The notes beneath the pieces are model-generated. The model was not told the origin of the DNA, searched no databases, and worked only from the letters and a program-made list of their open reading frames with translations. Source: Hyphomonas sp036964145 (GTDB taxonomy: Bacteria; Pseudomonadota; Alphaproteobacteria; Caulobacterales; Hyphomonadaceae). From it: a DNA stretch of 64,000 nucleotides. This document shows positions 50,916 through 60,690 of the stretch, in pieces. Position 1 is the first letter of the stretch. Every line of letters starts with the position of its first letter. Made by a program: the position numbers and the translations under genes. The stretch covers positions 248,001-312,000 of the forward strand of contig NZ_JBALUC010000004.1 in the NCBI RefSeq assembly GCF_036964145.1, in the 5' to 3' direction.

Positions 50916-51956
50916 CTAATCGGTCCGGCCAATCCTTTGCCGGGCAATCCGGCCAGCAACGAGATTGGTTGGTTCGTCGTTTTCCAGTGCAGTATCAAGT
51001 ACTTGCCCCAGGGTCGTCATCAGGGCCTTCACCTTGCCGTCCACCCAGTCGCGCGAATAGGTGCCGGAAATCTCCGCGCATACATTGATGATCCCGCCGC
51101 CATTAATGACGTAGTCCGGTGCGTAGAGGATGCCGCGCCGGCGCAGCAATTCGCCCATTTCCGGAACGATAAGCTGGTTGTTTGCGCCGCCGGCAATCGC
51201 CTTCACACGGAATCGCTCCAGCGTCTGTTCATTGATGATGGCGCCCAGAGCGTTCGGAGAGAAGATATCCGCCTCGACGTCATAGATATCGTCCGGCTGC
51301 ACGATCCTTGCGCCGGTGCGGGCCGAAATATCCGACAGGGCCGCCTGGTCGATATCGGTGATGACGAGGTTTGCGCCAGCCTTGGCCAGATGCTCGCACA
51401 CATGCCCGCCCACTGAGCCGACGCCCTGCACAGCAATCGTCCGGCCGGTCAGGTCATCCGTCCCGAAGGCACGCTTCGCGGTTTCGCGAATGCCGAGATA
51501 AATTCCCATTGCGGTGATCGGAGAGGGATCTCCGCTGGCCGCGTCGCCTTCATCAAGGCCGGCGACATGGGCTGTTTCCTCGCGCACGATCTGCATGTCC
51601 GCCACGCCGATCCCGACATCCTCGGCGGTGATGTATTTGCCCTGCAGGCTTTCGACCGCGCGCCCGAAGGCCCGGAACAAATCGGGTGATTTGTCGGTCT
51701 TTGCATCGCCCCAGATCACCGCCTTGCCGCCGCCGAGGGGGATGTCGGCCATGGCATTCTTGTAGCTCATGCCCTGACTGAGCCGCAGGGCGTCGCGCAA
51801 CATGGCTTCGCCGGTGGCGTAATTCCACATGCGGCAGCCGCCTGCCGCCGGTCCCAGCGCCGTCGAATGGATCGCAATGATCGCCTTCAGGCCGCTTGCC
51901 GCGTCATGAAACAGGTGGACGCCCTCATGGGCATCGAAGGAGGAATGGTCGAACAT
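50916..51956 (-). CDS. Leu/Phe/Val/Glu dehydrogenase
   Basis: A 346-residue NAD-dependent amino acid dehydrogenase of the ELFV family. Catalytic Lys66 and Lys78 lie in GMSYKNAMADIPLGGGKA, Asp112 in TAEDVG, and the Rossmann motif GVGSVG at 178-183. Length fits leucine/branched-chain dehydrogenases rather than the longer glutamate enzymes. It oxidatively deaminates branched-chain amino acids, or assimilates ammonia. Alternative: phenylalanine or tryptophan dehydrogenase. Confidence 0.88.
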   Translation of the reverse strand: MFDHSSFDAHEGVHLFHDAASGLKAIIAIHSTALGPAAGGCRMWNYATGEAMLRDALRLSQGMSYKNAMADIPLGGGKAVIWGDAKTDKSPDLFRAFGRAVESLQGKYITAEDVGIGVADMQIVREETAHVAGLDEGDAASGDPSPITAMGIYLGIRETAKRAFGTDDLTGRTIAVQGVGSVGGHVCEHLAKAGANLVITDIDQAALSDISARTGARIVQPDDIYDVEADIFSPNALGAIINEQTLERFRVKAIAGGANNQLIVPEMGELLRRRGILYAPDYVINGGGIINVCAEISGTYSRDWVDGKVKALMTTLGQVLDTALENDEPTNLVAGRIARQRIGRTD

Positions 51957-52215
51957 GAAATGGTCATCAGTTGCAAATGAAACGAAGGGGCGTTTAGGCC
52001 CTTGCCGATGACCGCGTCAACAGGCGCGCGCCCTTGGACTTGGCGCGAAAATGGCATATCTGCCTCGGCGCAGGCCAGACACGGTCCGACATTATCGTCA
52101 GGAGTTCCCGGCAAACCCTCAAATTCCGCCCAAATCGCGTTCAGGGTGCATTCTGCTTAACCACCCAATGCGTTGACACCTCAGCAGGATTTGCGGCGTA
52201 TCCTGCCCGCCAGAC

Positions 52216-53670
52216 ATGCAGCTTCGTCCCATCTTTCTCGCCATCGGCATCATGACCGTCCTGTTGGGCCTGGCGATGATCCCGTGTGCGCTGATGGATT
52301 ACGCTGACGGCCGGGCGGAAACCTATGTGTTCGAAGTGTCGGCATTCGGCTCCATCCTGATCGGGGCGTGCATGTGGGTACTGTCGCGCGGGGATGTGGA
52401 GCGGACCGGACAGAGGGAAGGCTTCCTGTTGACCGTGCTGGTCTGGGTCTTCCTGCCGATGATCGCCGCCATTCCCTTTCTGGCATCGGGGATGACCGTC
52501 ACTGACTCGCTGTTCGAGACAATTTCCGGCCTGACCACGACGGGCGCCACGGTGATGACAGGCCTGGATGACATGCCGCGCGGACTGCTGCTGTGGCGCG
52601 CCATCCTGCAATGGATCGGCGGGATCGGCATTATCGTGACGGCAATCGCCATCCTGCCCCAGCTTCGGGTCGGCGGGATGCAGTTGTTCGAGCTCGAAAG
52701 CTCTGACATGTCCGGGAAATTCCTGCCGCGCATTACAGATATCGCGGCCTATCTCGGCTTCACCTATCTGCTGATTTCGATGCTCTGTGCCTTGCTCTAT
52801 TATCTGACGGGCATGGACTGGTTCGACGCGATCACGCACGCCATGACGACCATGTCAGCGGGCGGATACTCGACCCATGATGCGTCGTTTGGCTACTTCA
52901 GTGAAACCAACGCGCCCTATGTCGCCACGATCTTTATGTTCATCGCGGGCCTGCCATTCAGCTTGCTGGCCATGCTGATGCTGCAGGGGCGCCTCCGGCC
53001 CATGCTGTCAGACCCGCAGCCGCGCGTTTATCTGGGACTTGCTCTCATCTTCTCCACGATCATTGTCGTTTATCACGAGGCGGTGGTGGACCCGCCAATC
53101 TTCGATCACATCTTCCACGGTTTCAAGGAAGCGCTGTTCAATATCATCTCCATCATGACGGGGACGGGCTACGCATCGGCGCCTTATGACACGTGGGGCC
53201 AGCCGGTGATGGTTGTGTTTCTCGGCGCGACCTTTGTCGGCGGATGCGCAGGCTCGGCTGCGTGCGGCCTGAAGATGTTCCGGCTGGAAATCGCCGCAAA
53301 AACAATCATCGCCTATTCGCAACGCATGATCCAGCCGCACCGCCGCACGCCGATCCGCTATGCCGGCAAGGCGGTGGACGAGGAAGTGCTGCAATCGGTC
53401 ATGGTGTTCGTCAGCCTCTACCTGCTGACCTTTCTGGTTTCGGCTGCCCTGATCAGCCTCACGGGCGTGGACGCGCTGACGGCCATTTCAGGGGCTGCGA
53501 CCAGCGTTTCCAACGTAGGACCGGGGCTTGGCCCCATGATCGGTCCGTCCGGCACGTTCCAGCTGTTGCCAGACTTTGCCAAATGGGTCTGTGCAATCGC
53601 CATGCTGCTCGGGCGGTTGGAATTCGTTGCCGTGTTTGTCGTGCTGACCCGGCGCTTCTGGCGCGGCTAG
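52216..53670 (+). CDS. trkH: TrkH-type potassium uptake channel
   Basis: A 484-residue membrane protein of the TrkH/KtrB superfamily with four M1-P-M2 repeats. Filter loops are visible at GLTTTGATVMTG, MTTMSAGGYST, MTGTGYASAPY and SVSNVGPGLG. The trkA partner is not in the window. TTGACA lies 43 bases upstream, but spacing to a -10 is poor. The 259-base gap before it holds nothing else that I can support. It ends 4 bases from the convergent acidic-protein gene. Confidence 0.95.
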   Translation: MQLRPIFLAIGIMTVLLGLAMIPCALMDYADGRAETYVFEVSAFGSILIGACMWVLSRGDVERTGQREGFLLTVLVWVFLPMIAAIPFLASGMTVTDSLFETISGLTTTGATVMTGLDDMPRGLLLWRAILQWIGGIGIIVTAIAILPQLRVGGMQLFELESSDMSGKFLPRITDIAAYLGFTYLLISMLCALLYYLTGMDWFDAITHAMTTMSAGGYSTHDASFGYFSETNAPYVATIFMFIAGLPFSLLAMLMLQGRLRPMLSDPQPRVYLGLALIFSTIIVVYHEAVVDPPIFDHIFHGFKEALFNIISIMTGTGYASAPYDTWGQPVMVVFLGATFVGGCAGSAACGLKMFRLEIAAKTIIAYSQRMIQPHRRTPIRYAGKAVDEEVLQSVMVFVSLYLLTFLVSAALISLTGVDALTAISGAATSVSNVGPGLGPMIGPSGTFQLLPDFAKWVCAIAMLLGRLEFVAVFVVLTRRFWRG

Positions 53671-53673
53671 GCC

Positions 53674-55302
53674 TCAGTTCCAGGGATTGAACCGTTTGAC
53701 CGGACGGGCGGGCGCCTCCTCGGCTGCTACAGGTTCCTCGTCTTCGGCATGGGCTTCAGCCGGTTCCGGCTGGGCTTCCACGACGAAATCGGGCTCGGGA
53801 GACAGGTCTTCCTCGGCCTCGGCCTGCGGCTCCGCCGTCCCGAATGCCAGGTCCGGAGCGGGTGTGTCTTCATTCAGGCCGGTTGGTTCGGTTCCTGGCC
53901 ATGCATGATCATGTGTGGCATCAATCACAACCTGTGGGCTCCCCACAGATTCAACCGGATCGTTGGCTTCCATGGGGGCAGGAGGCTGGGCAGCCTCCGG
54001 CCGGGCACCAATGCCGGACAGGCTGAAGGAGGGTGGGGACGCTGGCTGTGGATCCGGGACGGGAGCGGGCTCTGGCTCGAGCGTTGTCTCGAAGCGGGCT
54101 TCCGTCGCAGGGGCTTCATCCTCTGCATAGGAATGCGCCGAAGTTTCCGCCGAATCCGGCTCCAGTCCCGCCTCAGGGGTGTTTGGCTCACCAAGAGCGC
54201 CCGTGAAGGCACTGCTAGTGCTGCTCAGGAAATTAGGGGCTCTTTCCGATTCTGGCTCAGGTGGGGACGTGGTGAAGGGCTCCGCCTGCGCATAGTTTGG
54301 GGCGTCTGCCACGATGTCGCAAAATGTCGGGGCGTAGGCCTCCGGCTCGGCCACGGTCTCAGCTTCGACCTCGATGTGTGGCGATTCCTGTTCGGCGGCA
54401 GGCGCCTCTTCCGGCAAGGTGTCCACGAACCCGGTTGGGGTGAAGCCGGCGGCCGGCTCATCCAGTGGGCCGGCTTCGTCCACAGGTTCCAAAGCGGCGA
54501 GGGCATCTGGCGAGGAAATCCCATAGCCCATGATCGGGGGCGTAGGCGTCTCAGTTTCTACCGGTTCCGAAGCTTCCGCTATATCTGCGCCGCTAGCGGA
54601 CTCCGCGACCGCTTCTTCAAGAGTGACGGCCGTGTTTTCATCCGTGAGTATGTCGTCTTCCGACGGCATTGCCTGCGTGCCGAACGTGTCATTCGAGGGC
54701 TCCGCCGCGTCGTCACTTATGTCGTCGATTGTTTCAAAGTCGACCGGGGCGGCAGGTAAGGGCGTATTCACCTGGTTGGCCAGAGAAGCGACCGCTGAAG
54801 TAATATCGGACTGGCTGTCCATTTCCCAATAGGCTTCCGGTTCCAGCGGGGAGCTGTCGTCCAGCGGGTCCTCGACCGTATCCTCGCCAGCGGCCACGTC
54901 CACGGCTTCAGCGTTTTGCTCGACAGCGTCTTCAGCTAGCTCGGAGGGCGAATCTCCGGCATCGATCTCTACAGCGTCCAGCCCGGCCAGCACCGCACTG
55001 ATCGCCTCTTCGGCGCCGCGCGCATGACGCTTGGCTTCGCGATAGAGTTCTTCCACGAACAGGGTGTAGGGGCGGCCGTCGCTGTCGATATCGTCCGCGA
55101 AGTCGGACGGGCTGCAGGTCTCAATTTCACGGTCCTGGGCATCCGTCAGCAGGACGGCATAGGGTTCAGGCGTCAGCGTGACCCGATAGCCTTCCGTATC
55201 GTGGGTCATGCGGCCGTCTTCGGCCTCTTGCCAGGTCACTTTATGACGGCGTGTCATGTCGCCGAGCTTATCTATCAGCCGTTTGGTGGATGGATGCAGC
55301 AT
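53674..55302 (-). CDS. Large acidic, largely disordered protein of unknown function
   Basis: A 542-residue protein. Residues 1-105 look folded (KRLIDKLGDMTRRHKVTWQEAEDGRMTHDTEGYRV, CSPSDFADDIDSDGRPYTLFVEELYREAKRHA). The remaining 430 residues are dominated by Glu, Ala, Pro, Asp and Thr with no hydrophobic core and are expected to be disordered. The extreme C-terminus is distinct and basic/aromatic: PVKRFNPWN, reminiscent of a short docking peptide. Not recognised. Ribosome site GGCGGG 5 bases before the ATG. It is convergent with trkH. Confidence 0.7.
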   Translation of the reverse strand: MLHPSTKRLIDKLGDMTRRHKVTWQEAEDGRMTHDTEGYRVTLTPEPYAVLLTDAQDREIETCSPSDFADDIDSDGRPYTLFVEELYREAKRHARGAEEAISAVLAGLDAVEIDAGDSPSELAEDAVEQNAEAVDVAAGEDTVEDPLDDSSPLEPEAYWEMDSQSDITSAVASLANQVNTPLPAAPVDFETIDDISDDAAEPSNDTFGTQAMPSEDDILTDENTAVTLEEAVAESASGADIAEASEPVETETPTPPIMGYGISSPDALAALEPVDEAGPLDEPAAGFTPTGFVDTLPEEAPAAEQESPHIEVEAETVAEPEAYAPTFCDIVADAPNYAQAEPFTTSPPEPESERAPNFLSSTSSAFTGALGEPNTPEAGLEPDSAETSAHSYAEDEAPATEARFETTLEPEPAPVPDPQPASPPSFSLSGIGARPEAAQPPAPMEANDPVESVGSPQVVIDATHDHAWPGTEPTGLNEDTPAPDLAFGTAEPQAEAEEDLSPEPDFVVEAQPEPAEAHAEDEEPVAAEEAPARPVKRFNPWN

Positions 55303-55435
55303 CAAGACCCGCCTTTCCGTTTATCCAGAACGCTTTCTCTAACAGTTACAAGCTGGCAGGCGAATGATCAAACGCCCTGTCACGCCAAAACCCGTGAAAT
55401 GATGTTAAATCCCGCAAGTTAGGCTTTCCGCGAGG

Positions 55436-56611
55436 TTAATCCGGCGACTTGGAGGCGGATGGGTAGTAGGTCATGCGCACCAGAACGGCATCGGAGCCGT
55501 CTTCCAGAGGGTCGAAAACGCGCTGAAACTGCGCATTCGCTTTCATTTCGTTGCACATCAGTAGACCTGCGGACGTGTCCTCGCCCTCCACACATCCTGC
55601 CCGATCAGATTCCGGCAGGTCGCTCAGGCGATAGGTGCCGACATGTTCTCCGTTCGGGCCGGCCACGTCCGGATGAGTGGTCGAAACGCGGTAGACTTGT
55701 CCCAGCGACCAATCAGATTCCACGACATAGATGGGCCTTGTGTCTGGCTCTGCAACAATGTTGAACACGGGATATGCTTGTCCTTCTGACGTCATTTTGT
55801 CAGGAACGACCTCATATCCCGAAAAGGCGGCCCGGATAGAAATGGTGTTGAACGGTATGACCCCCGTAACACCCATCGCGCCATCCGGCCCAATCGAAGC
55901 GACGGGAGAGGTTTGCTCGGCTTCGGTGTTTTTCCTTTCGGCTTTGACGCGGGCAACATCTTTCAGAAAGTCTTTCACCGGCTCTCCCTTGGCGACTGAC
56001 AAGTCAGTCCTGTATCCCCGGACAATTCCGTCCGGATCTACCAGCAGGTAGGAAGGGGTCCAATTGATCTGCAACGCCTGGCGCAGGCCCGCATCCTCAT
56101 CAATCAGCGTGGGGAAGCTATACCCCTTTGACTCGAAATAGGCTGCGACCGACCCATGCTTGCCGAACATGTCCTCCGGTGCTGTGCGATCAGTATTGAA
56201 GGGCGTGTGGATCGACAGGAAGTCGAGATCTGGGTCCTGTTCAATCGCGGTGACCAGCGCAGCTGTGTAGGGCGCATCCGCCATACTGTCGCCGCACCAC
56301 AACCCCCAGACGTGAATTATCGTCCAATTGGTCAGCGAAGCAGGATCAAAGGTCGAGCCATCCGCCATTTCACCAGATAGAGGAGGCAGGGCCTCTCCCA
56401 GCAGGGCGTGAGTATATGGACGGCCATCGGCATCGCGGACAATGGCTTCACCCTTCGGGGTCTTGGCCGATTCCGGAAGCGGGGCATCGGCCGTCGTGAA
56501 AGACGTCGCGCCATGCGGATCGGTGCTGATGCCGTGTTCATGGGGGTGCGGTACGCTTTCACATGCGGACAGCAAGACCAGTCCGGCAGCGGCTAAGATG
56601 GCACGCTTCAT
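55436..56611 (-). CDS. Redoxin (TlpA-like) lipoprotein with a CxxS active site
   Basis: A 391-residue lipoprotein (lipobox LSAC, Cys17). A TlpA/AhpC-type thioredoxin fold spans about residues 65-215. The active site is WGLWCGDSMADAP: Cys106-Gly-Asp-Ser109, so the resolving Cys of CxxC is Ser. The C-terminal 150 residues form a beta-rich domain with conserved Cys near GCVEGEDTSAGLLMCN. The likely role is thiol-disulfide chemistry in the envelope. AAGGAG lies close to the ATG. It is divergent from a TonB receptor across a 283-base region without other features. Confidence 0.75.
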   Translation of the reverse strand: MKRAILAAAGLVLLSACESVPHPHEHGISTDPHGATSFTTADAPLPESAKTPKGEAIVRDADGRPYTHALLGEALPPLSGEMADGSTFDPASLTNWTIIHVWGLWCGDSMADAPYTAALVTAIEQDPDLDFLSIHTPFNTDRTAPEDMFGKHGSVAAYFESKGYSFPTLIDEDAGLRQALQINWTPSYLLVDPDGIVRGYRTDLSVAKGEPVKDFLKDVARVKAERKNTEAEQTSPVASIGPDGAMGVTGVIPFNTISIRAAFSGYEVVPDKMTSEGQAYPVFNIVAEPDTRPIYVVESDWSLGQVYRVSTTHPDVAGPNGEHVGTYRLSDLPESDRAGCVEGEDTSAGLLMCNEMKANAQFQRVFDPLEDGSDAVLVRMTYYPSASKSPD

Positions 56612-56894
56612 GGCAACTCCTTCGTAGATGACCGGATCAAGACTAGCACAAAGACGGGTTCCAACACCAAGATCCTCACACCTGTATGGTCTCTCAAAAC
56701 ATTGGGCCGCAACCAAAGGTCGCGCCAATATTCCCCCTAATGGTGGGAGGTAGTTGAGCGCCCGATTGCTGCGATGCAAAAAAAACGGTCAATCGGCCAC
56801 TTTTAGAACGATCACTCGAAATTTGATGTTCAAAATACCCTGACCTCTCCTGAACCTGAACTGGGCGTTACAGATTTCAGATTGGGAGAAAGAG

Positions 56895-59294
56895 ATGATC
56901 ACATTAAAAAAGCGGCAGCAATGGTTGCCGAAAACACCTTTTGTGTTGGGGGCGATCCTGGGCGCGACGAGTTTGATGGCACCCGCTTATGCACAGGAAG
57001 ATGACAGCGCCGACGAGGCAAGGTTTGAGGCCGTTGTGGTTGAAGGCCGCCGCGTTTCGCAGACAGATCTGGCCATCGGGCAGGATGAGGCAAGCAACAC
57101 GGTTGCGGTGACTCGCAAGGAATTGCTGTCCGCCCCGTCAGGCATTTCCGGTCTCAAGATGCTGGAATCGCTTCCGGGGTTCAACGTCCAGACCGATGGC
57201 GCGCTGGGGCTCTATGAGTTCGGCAACTCCGTTACCGTCCGTGCCTTCAATCTCCAGCAGATAGGCTTCGTCCTGGATGGTGTGCCGATGGGCCGGTCCG
57301 ACGCGTTCGGGGGCAGCCCGATCTTCCGCTATGTGGACAATGAAAATCTTGGCTCCGTTGTGGCCTCGCCGGGCGCGGGCGATGTGTCCCTGCCCAGCTA
57401 TGCGTCGCTCGGCCCAATCGTGTCCTACAATACGATTGCGCCGTCCGACGAAGCAGGCGGCATGCTCTCCTACACGCTGGGGGATGACGATCTGCAGAGG
57501 ACCTTTGTCAAACTGGAAACCGGGGACATCAATGGCTTTTCGGCCTATATCAGCCGGTCCAAGACGGATAGCGATCTGTGGAGGGGACCCGGCACGATCG
57601 ACCGCGAACATATCGAAGGGAAGGTACGCTATGAGTTTGATGCCGACACATTCGTCACGGCGTCTTATGTTTCAAACGATTTCTTCGACTATGATTCCCC
57701 GTCCAACTCTCGTGCCGGGTTTGAGGCGGTGGGGACCGATTACGGATATTCGGAAACCTTGCCGGAAGGATGTATTTCTCCGGTCAGCGTCGACTTCAAC
57801 AATGATGGGGTCATCAACGACGCCGACTATGTTCCGCTCCAGACAGGCAGTTGCACCGGATATTATCAGGACCGTGTGAACATCCGTCAGGACAGTCTTT
57901 ACGCCCTCAATTTTGAATCCGACCTTGTGGAAGGCCTCAGCACGAAGGCCACGCTTTACTACGAAGACAAGGACGGTTTCGGCGTGTCACCGGACGGTTA
58001 TGACAATACGCTGAGCCGCTATCAGGACCAGGTAGAAGTGGGCCTCGATGTCACGCATCCACGCGGTGTCCAATATGGGTTATCGGGCGTGGGTGGCACA
58101 CGGAAGGGTGCCGTTCTGGGGTTTGAATGGGAACTCGCCAACCACACGATTGAAGCGGGGGGCTGGTATGAAGAAGATGAGTATCACCGGACTCAGAAGC
58201 GCCTGAACAATGCTGACGGCAGCGCTGATGGCGCGGTCCTGTTTGATGAAGTAGCCTATTATCGGCGCGACTATGTGTCGGTCCGGGATACGATGCAGTA
58301 TTATCTCAAGGACACGATCAGCCTGATGGAGGATCGCCTGAAGGTCGAAGTGGGCGCCAAGCTGCTCGATATTGACTACTCTCTTGATGGATATCGTGAC
58401 TATGCGGACTACGCCATTCGGGTAGGCGGTGCGGGAGGTGGCGACACGCTTCCAGGTTATGGGCCGCAAAGTGTCTCCGCCACCTATACGAGCGACCTGC
58501 TTCCCAATTTGGGAGCAGTATATGATCTCAGCGACACCGATCAGGTGTTTGCGTCCTTCTCCATGAACTATGCGCTGCCACGTGGCGCGGATGATATCTT
58601 TTCGACGGCGACGAGCTTTGTCGCTCCGGCACCCGACGCAGAAGAATCGACCAATTATGAAATTGGCCTGAGAACCAATCGAGCCACGTTCAATGGCGCG
58701 GTCGCGGCCTTCTATACCTCGTTCGACAACCGTCTCGTGACAGGGAATGTGATCAATCCGGCGACGCTCCAGCCAGAATCCTTCTCGGTGAATGCCGGCT
58801 CGACCACGGCCTATGGTGTCGAGGTGTCGGGTGTGTGGCAGCCGGAAATGTTCGATCGCAAGCTCTATGGCGATGTGAACCTGACTTATAATAATGCGAC
58901 CAATGATGACACCTTCCTGGACAATCCCTCCGGCAGCTTGTTGGCGGACAGTCCGGAATGGATTTTCAGCGGCGGCATAACCTGGGAGCCGACTGAATGG
59001 TTCGTCGGAAACGTGTCGACGAAATATACCGGCGACCGCTACGCCGATTTCCGGGAAGCTGCAGACAGTCCCGGCAACAAGATGGAGGGCTATTTCCTGT
59101 GGAGCGCTTATGCGGACATTGGCGGTCCGAACAATTTTGGCCTGCCTGAGAATGTCAGTCTTCGTCTGAACGTGGACAACATCTTTGACGAGGACACACT
59201 GGCCTTCACGTTCACCACAACGGGTGGCGGCGACGCCTTCTTCCGTCCTCTCAATCCGCGCACGGTTCAGGCCACGCTGACGGTAGCCTTCTAG
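56895..59294 (+). CDS. TonB-dependent outer-membrane receptor
   Basis: A 799-residue receptor with a signal peptide ending AYAQ (about residue 33), a plug domain (about 50-200: FEAVVVEGRR, SLPGFNVQTDG, FVLDGVPMGRSDAFGG) and a 22-strand barrel ending TVQATLTVAF with a terminal Phe. A calcium-loop-like DFNNDGVINDAD (Asp300-Asp311) lies in an extracellular loop between two cysteines. No siderophore or vitamin genes adjoin, so the substrate is unknown. GGGAGAAAG precedes the ATG. Confidence 0.93.
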   Translation: MITLKKRQQWLPKTPFVLGAILGATSLMAPAYAQEDDSADEARFEAVVVEGRRVSQTDLAIGQDEASNTVAVTRKELLSAPSGISGLKMLESLPGFNVQTDGALGLYEFGNSVTVRAFNLQQIGFVLDGVPMGRSDAFGGSPIFRYVDNENLGSVVASPGAGDVSLPSYASLGPIVSYNTIAPSDEAGGMLSYTLGDDDLQRTFVKLETGDINGFSAYISRSKTDSDLWRGPGTIDREHIEGKVRYEFDADTFVTASYVSNDFFDYDSPSNSRAGFEAVGTDYGYSETLPEGCISPVSVDFNNDGVINDADYVPLQTGSCTGYYQDRVNIRQDSLYALNFESDLVEGLSTKATLYYEDKDGFGVSPDGYDNTLSRYQDQVEVGLDVTHPRGVQYGLSGVGGTRKGAVLGFEWELANHTIEAGGWYEEDEYHRTQKRLNNADGSADGAVLFDEVAYYRRDYVSVRDTMQYYLKDTISLMEDRLKVEVGAKLLDIDYSLDGYRDYADYAIRVGGAGGGDTLPGYGPQSVSATYTSDLLPNLGAVYDLSDTDQVFASFSMNYALPRGADDIFSTATSFVAPAPDAEESTNYEIGLRTNRATFNGAVAAFYTSFDNRLVTGNVINPATLQPESFSVNAGSTTAYGVEVSGVWQPEMFDRKLYGDVNLTYNNATNDDTFLDNPSGSLLADSPEWIFSGGITWEPTEWFVGNVSTKYTGDRYADFREAADSPGNKMEGYFLWSAYADIGGPNNFGLPENVSLRLNVDNIFDEDTLAFTFTTTGGGDAFFRPLNPRTVQATLTVAF

Positions 59295-59317
59295 GTTTCC
59301 CGTAGCCCGAGATAAAG

Positions 59318-59352
59318 AAAGCCCCCGGTCCGAGGACCGGGGGCTTTTTTTC
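59318..59352. terminator. Bidirectional terminator between TonB receptor and thiolase
   Basis: A 14-bp stem, AAAGCCCCCGGTCC with GGACCGGGGGCTTT, is followed by T on the plus strand and by CTTTCTTT on the minus strand. Confidence 0.92.
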
Positions 59353-59373
59353 ATTGGATGATGGGGAAGGGGG

Positions 59374-60582
59374 TTAGCTGAAGATCTCGAAGAGACCGGC
59401 TGCGCCCATGCCGCCGCCGATGCACATCGTGACAACGCCATATTTTGCGCCGCGGCGCTGGCCTTCCATCAGCAAGGATCCTGTGCAGCGTGCGCCGGTC
59501 ATGCCGAAGGGGTGGCCGATGGAGATCGAGCCGCCATTCACATTGTACTTCTCGGGATCGATGCCGAGACGGTCGCGGCTGTAGAGGCACTGCGAGGCGA
59601 AGGCTTCATTCAGTTCCCAGAGGTCGATATCGTCAACCTTCAGGCCGTGGCGTTCCAGCAGGCGTGGCACAGCGAAGACAGGGCCGATGCCCATTTCGTC
59701 CGGATCACAGCCAGCGACGTTGAAGCCGACGAAACGACCGAGCGGCTTCAGGCCGCGCTTCTCGGCTTCCTTGGCTTCCATCACGACGACGGCTGCGGAG
59801 CCGTCTGACAGCTGGGATGCGTTACCGGCGGTGACGTATTTGCCTTCCTTGACGACCATGCCGCCAGAGAAAACCGGCTTCAGGCCGGAAAGGCTTTCAA
59901 ACGTCGTGCCGGGGCGGTTGCACTCGTCGCGATCACATACGACTTCCTGCAGCGTCTCTTCGCCGGTTTCCTTGTTGACCAGTTTCATCGTGGTTTTCAG
60001 CGGCACGATTTCCTCGGCCATGTAGCCTTTTTCCTGGAACGCAGCGGTGCGCTTCTGGGATTCAGCAGAGTACTGGTCCTGGTATTCGCGGCTGACGCCA
60101 TAACGGTCAGCGACGATTTCAGCGGTCTCGATCATGGTCATCCAGATCGCCGGCCACTTCTTCATCAGTTCGTCTTCGGTGTAGCGGTGAAGGTTCATGT
60201 GACCGCTACGGGAGACGAGGGACAGGGATTCAACGCCGCCGCCGATGGCAACAGGCGCGCCTTCATTGATGACCGTGTGGGCTGCGTTGGCAATCGCCTG
60301 CAGGCCGGACGAACAGAAACGGTTGATCGTGGCACCGGACGTCGTGGACGGGCAACCAGCCCAGAGTGCGGCGTTGCGGGCCACATTGTGTCCGGTCGCG
60401 CCTTCAGGCTGCGCGCAGCCGAGGAACACGTCTTCGACCAAACCAGCCTCGATGCCAGCGCGATCAAGGGCGCCCTTGATGGCCGTGCCGGCCATCGTGA
60501 TCCCGTGTGTGTTGTTCAGTGAGCCCCGATTGGCTTTGGCCATGCCTGTACGGGCATAGGAAACGATTACGGCTTCACGCAT
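59374..60582 (-). CDS. Acetyl-CoA C-acyltransferase (thiolase)
   Basis: A 402-residue thiolase. The acyl-accepting Cys is in NRFCSSGLQAIA, the His in GHPFGMTGAR and the proton-shuttling Cys in CIGGGMGAAG. It catalyses the last step of fatty acid beta-oxidation, or acetoacetyl-CoA formation; the loop sequences fit a degradative FadA/FadI-type enzyme, but this is not certain. GGAGG precedes the ATG. No other fad genes adjoin. Confidence 0.92.
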   Translation of the reverse strand: MREAVIVSYARTGMAKANRGSLNNTHGITMAGTAIKGALDRAGIEAGLVEDVFLGCAQPEGATGHNVARNAALWAGCPSTTSGATINRFCSSGLQAIANAAHTVINEGAPVAIGGGVESLSLVSRSGHMNLHRYTEDELMKKWPAIWMTMIETAEIVADRYGVSREYQDQYSAESQKRTAAFQEKGYMAEEIVPLKTTMKLVNKETGEETLQEVVCDRDECNRPGTTFESLSGLKPVFSGGMVVKEGKYVTAGNASQLSDGSAAVVVMEAKEAEKRGLKPLGRFVGFNVAGCDPDEMGIGPVFAVPRLLERHGLKVDDIDLWELNEAFASQCLYSRDRLGIDPEKYNVNGGSISIGHPFGMTGARCTGSLLMEGQRRGAKYGVVTMCIGGGMGAAGLFEIFS

Positions 60583-60690
60583 GAGGTATCCTCCAGTGTA
60601 TGCGATGCTTGTTGCGGCGCACACTAATCAGGAGATTGCCGCAAAGCCAGCCTTACCTTTGCGTAAACGGAACTGGGGGCCAGGCCTTTC

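Noticed and set aside
52173..52204. TTGACA/TATCCT as a trkH promoter
   Set aside because: The spacer is 20 bases, too long for a usual sigma-70 promoter, and the predicted start would leave almost no leader.
53749..54759. Plus-strand frame opposite the acidic protein
   Set aside because: Its Trp/Arg/Gly-rich translation is the complement of Pro/Glu/Ala codons. The minus-strand gene has a better ribosome site and a folded N-terminal domain, though it is itself unrecognised.
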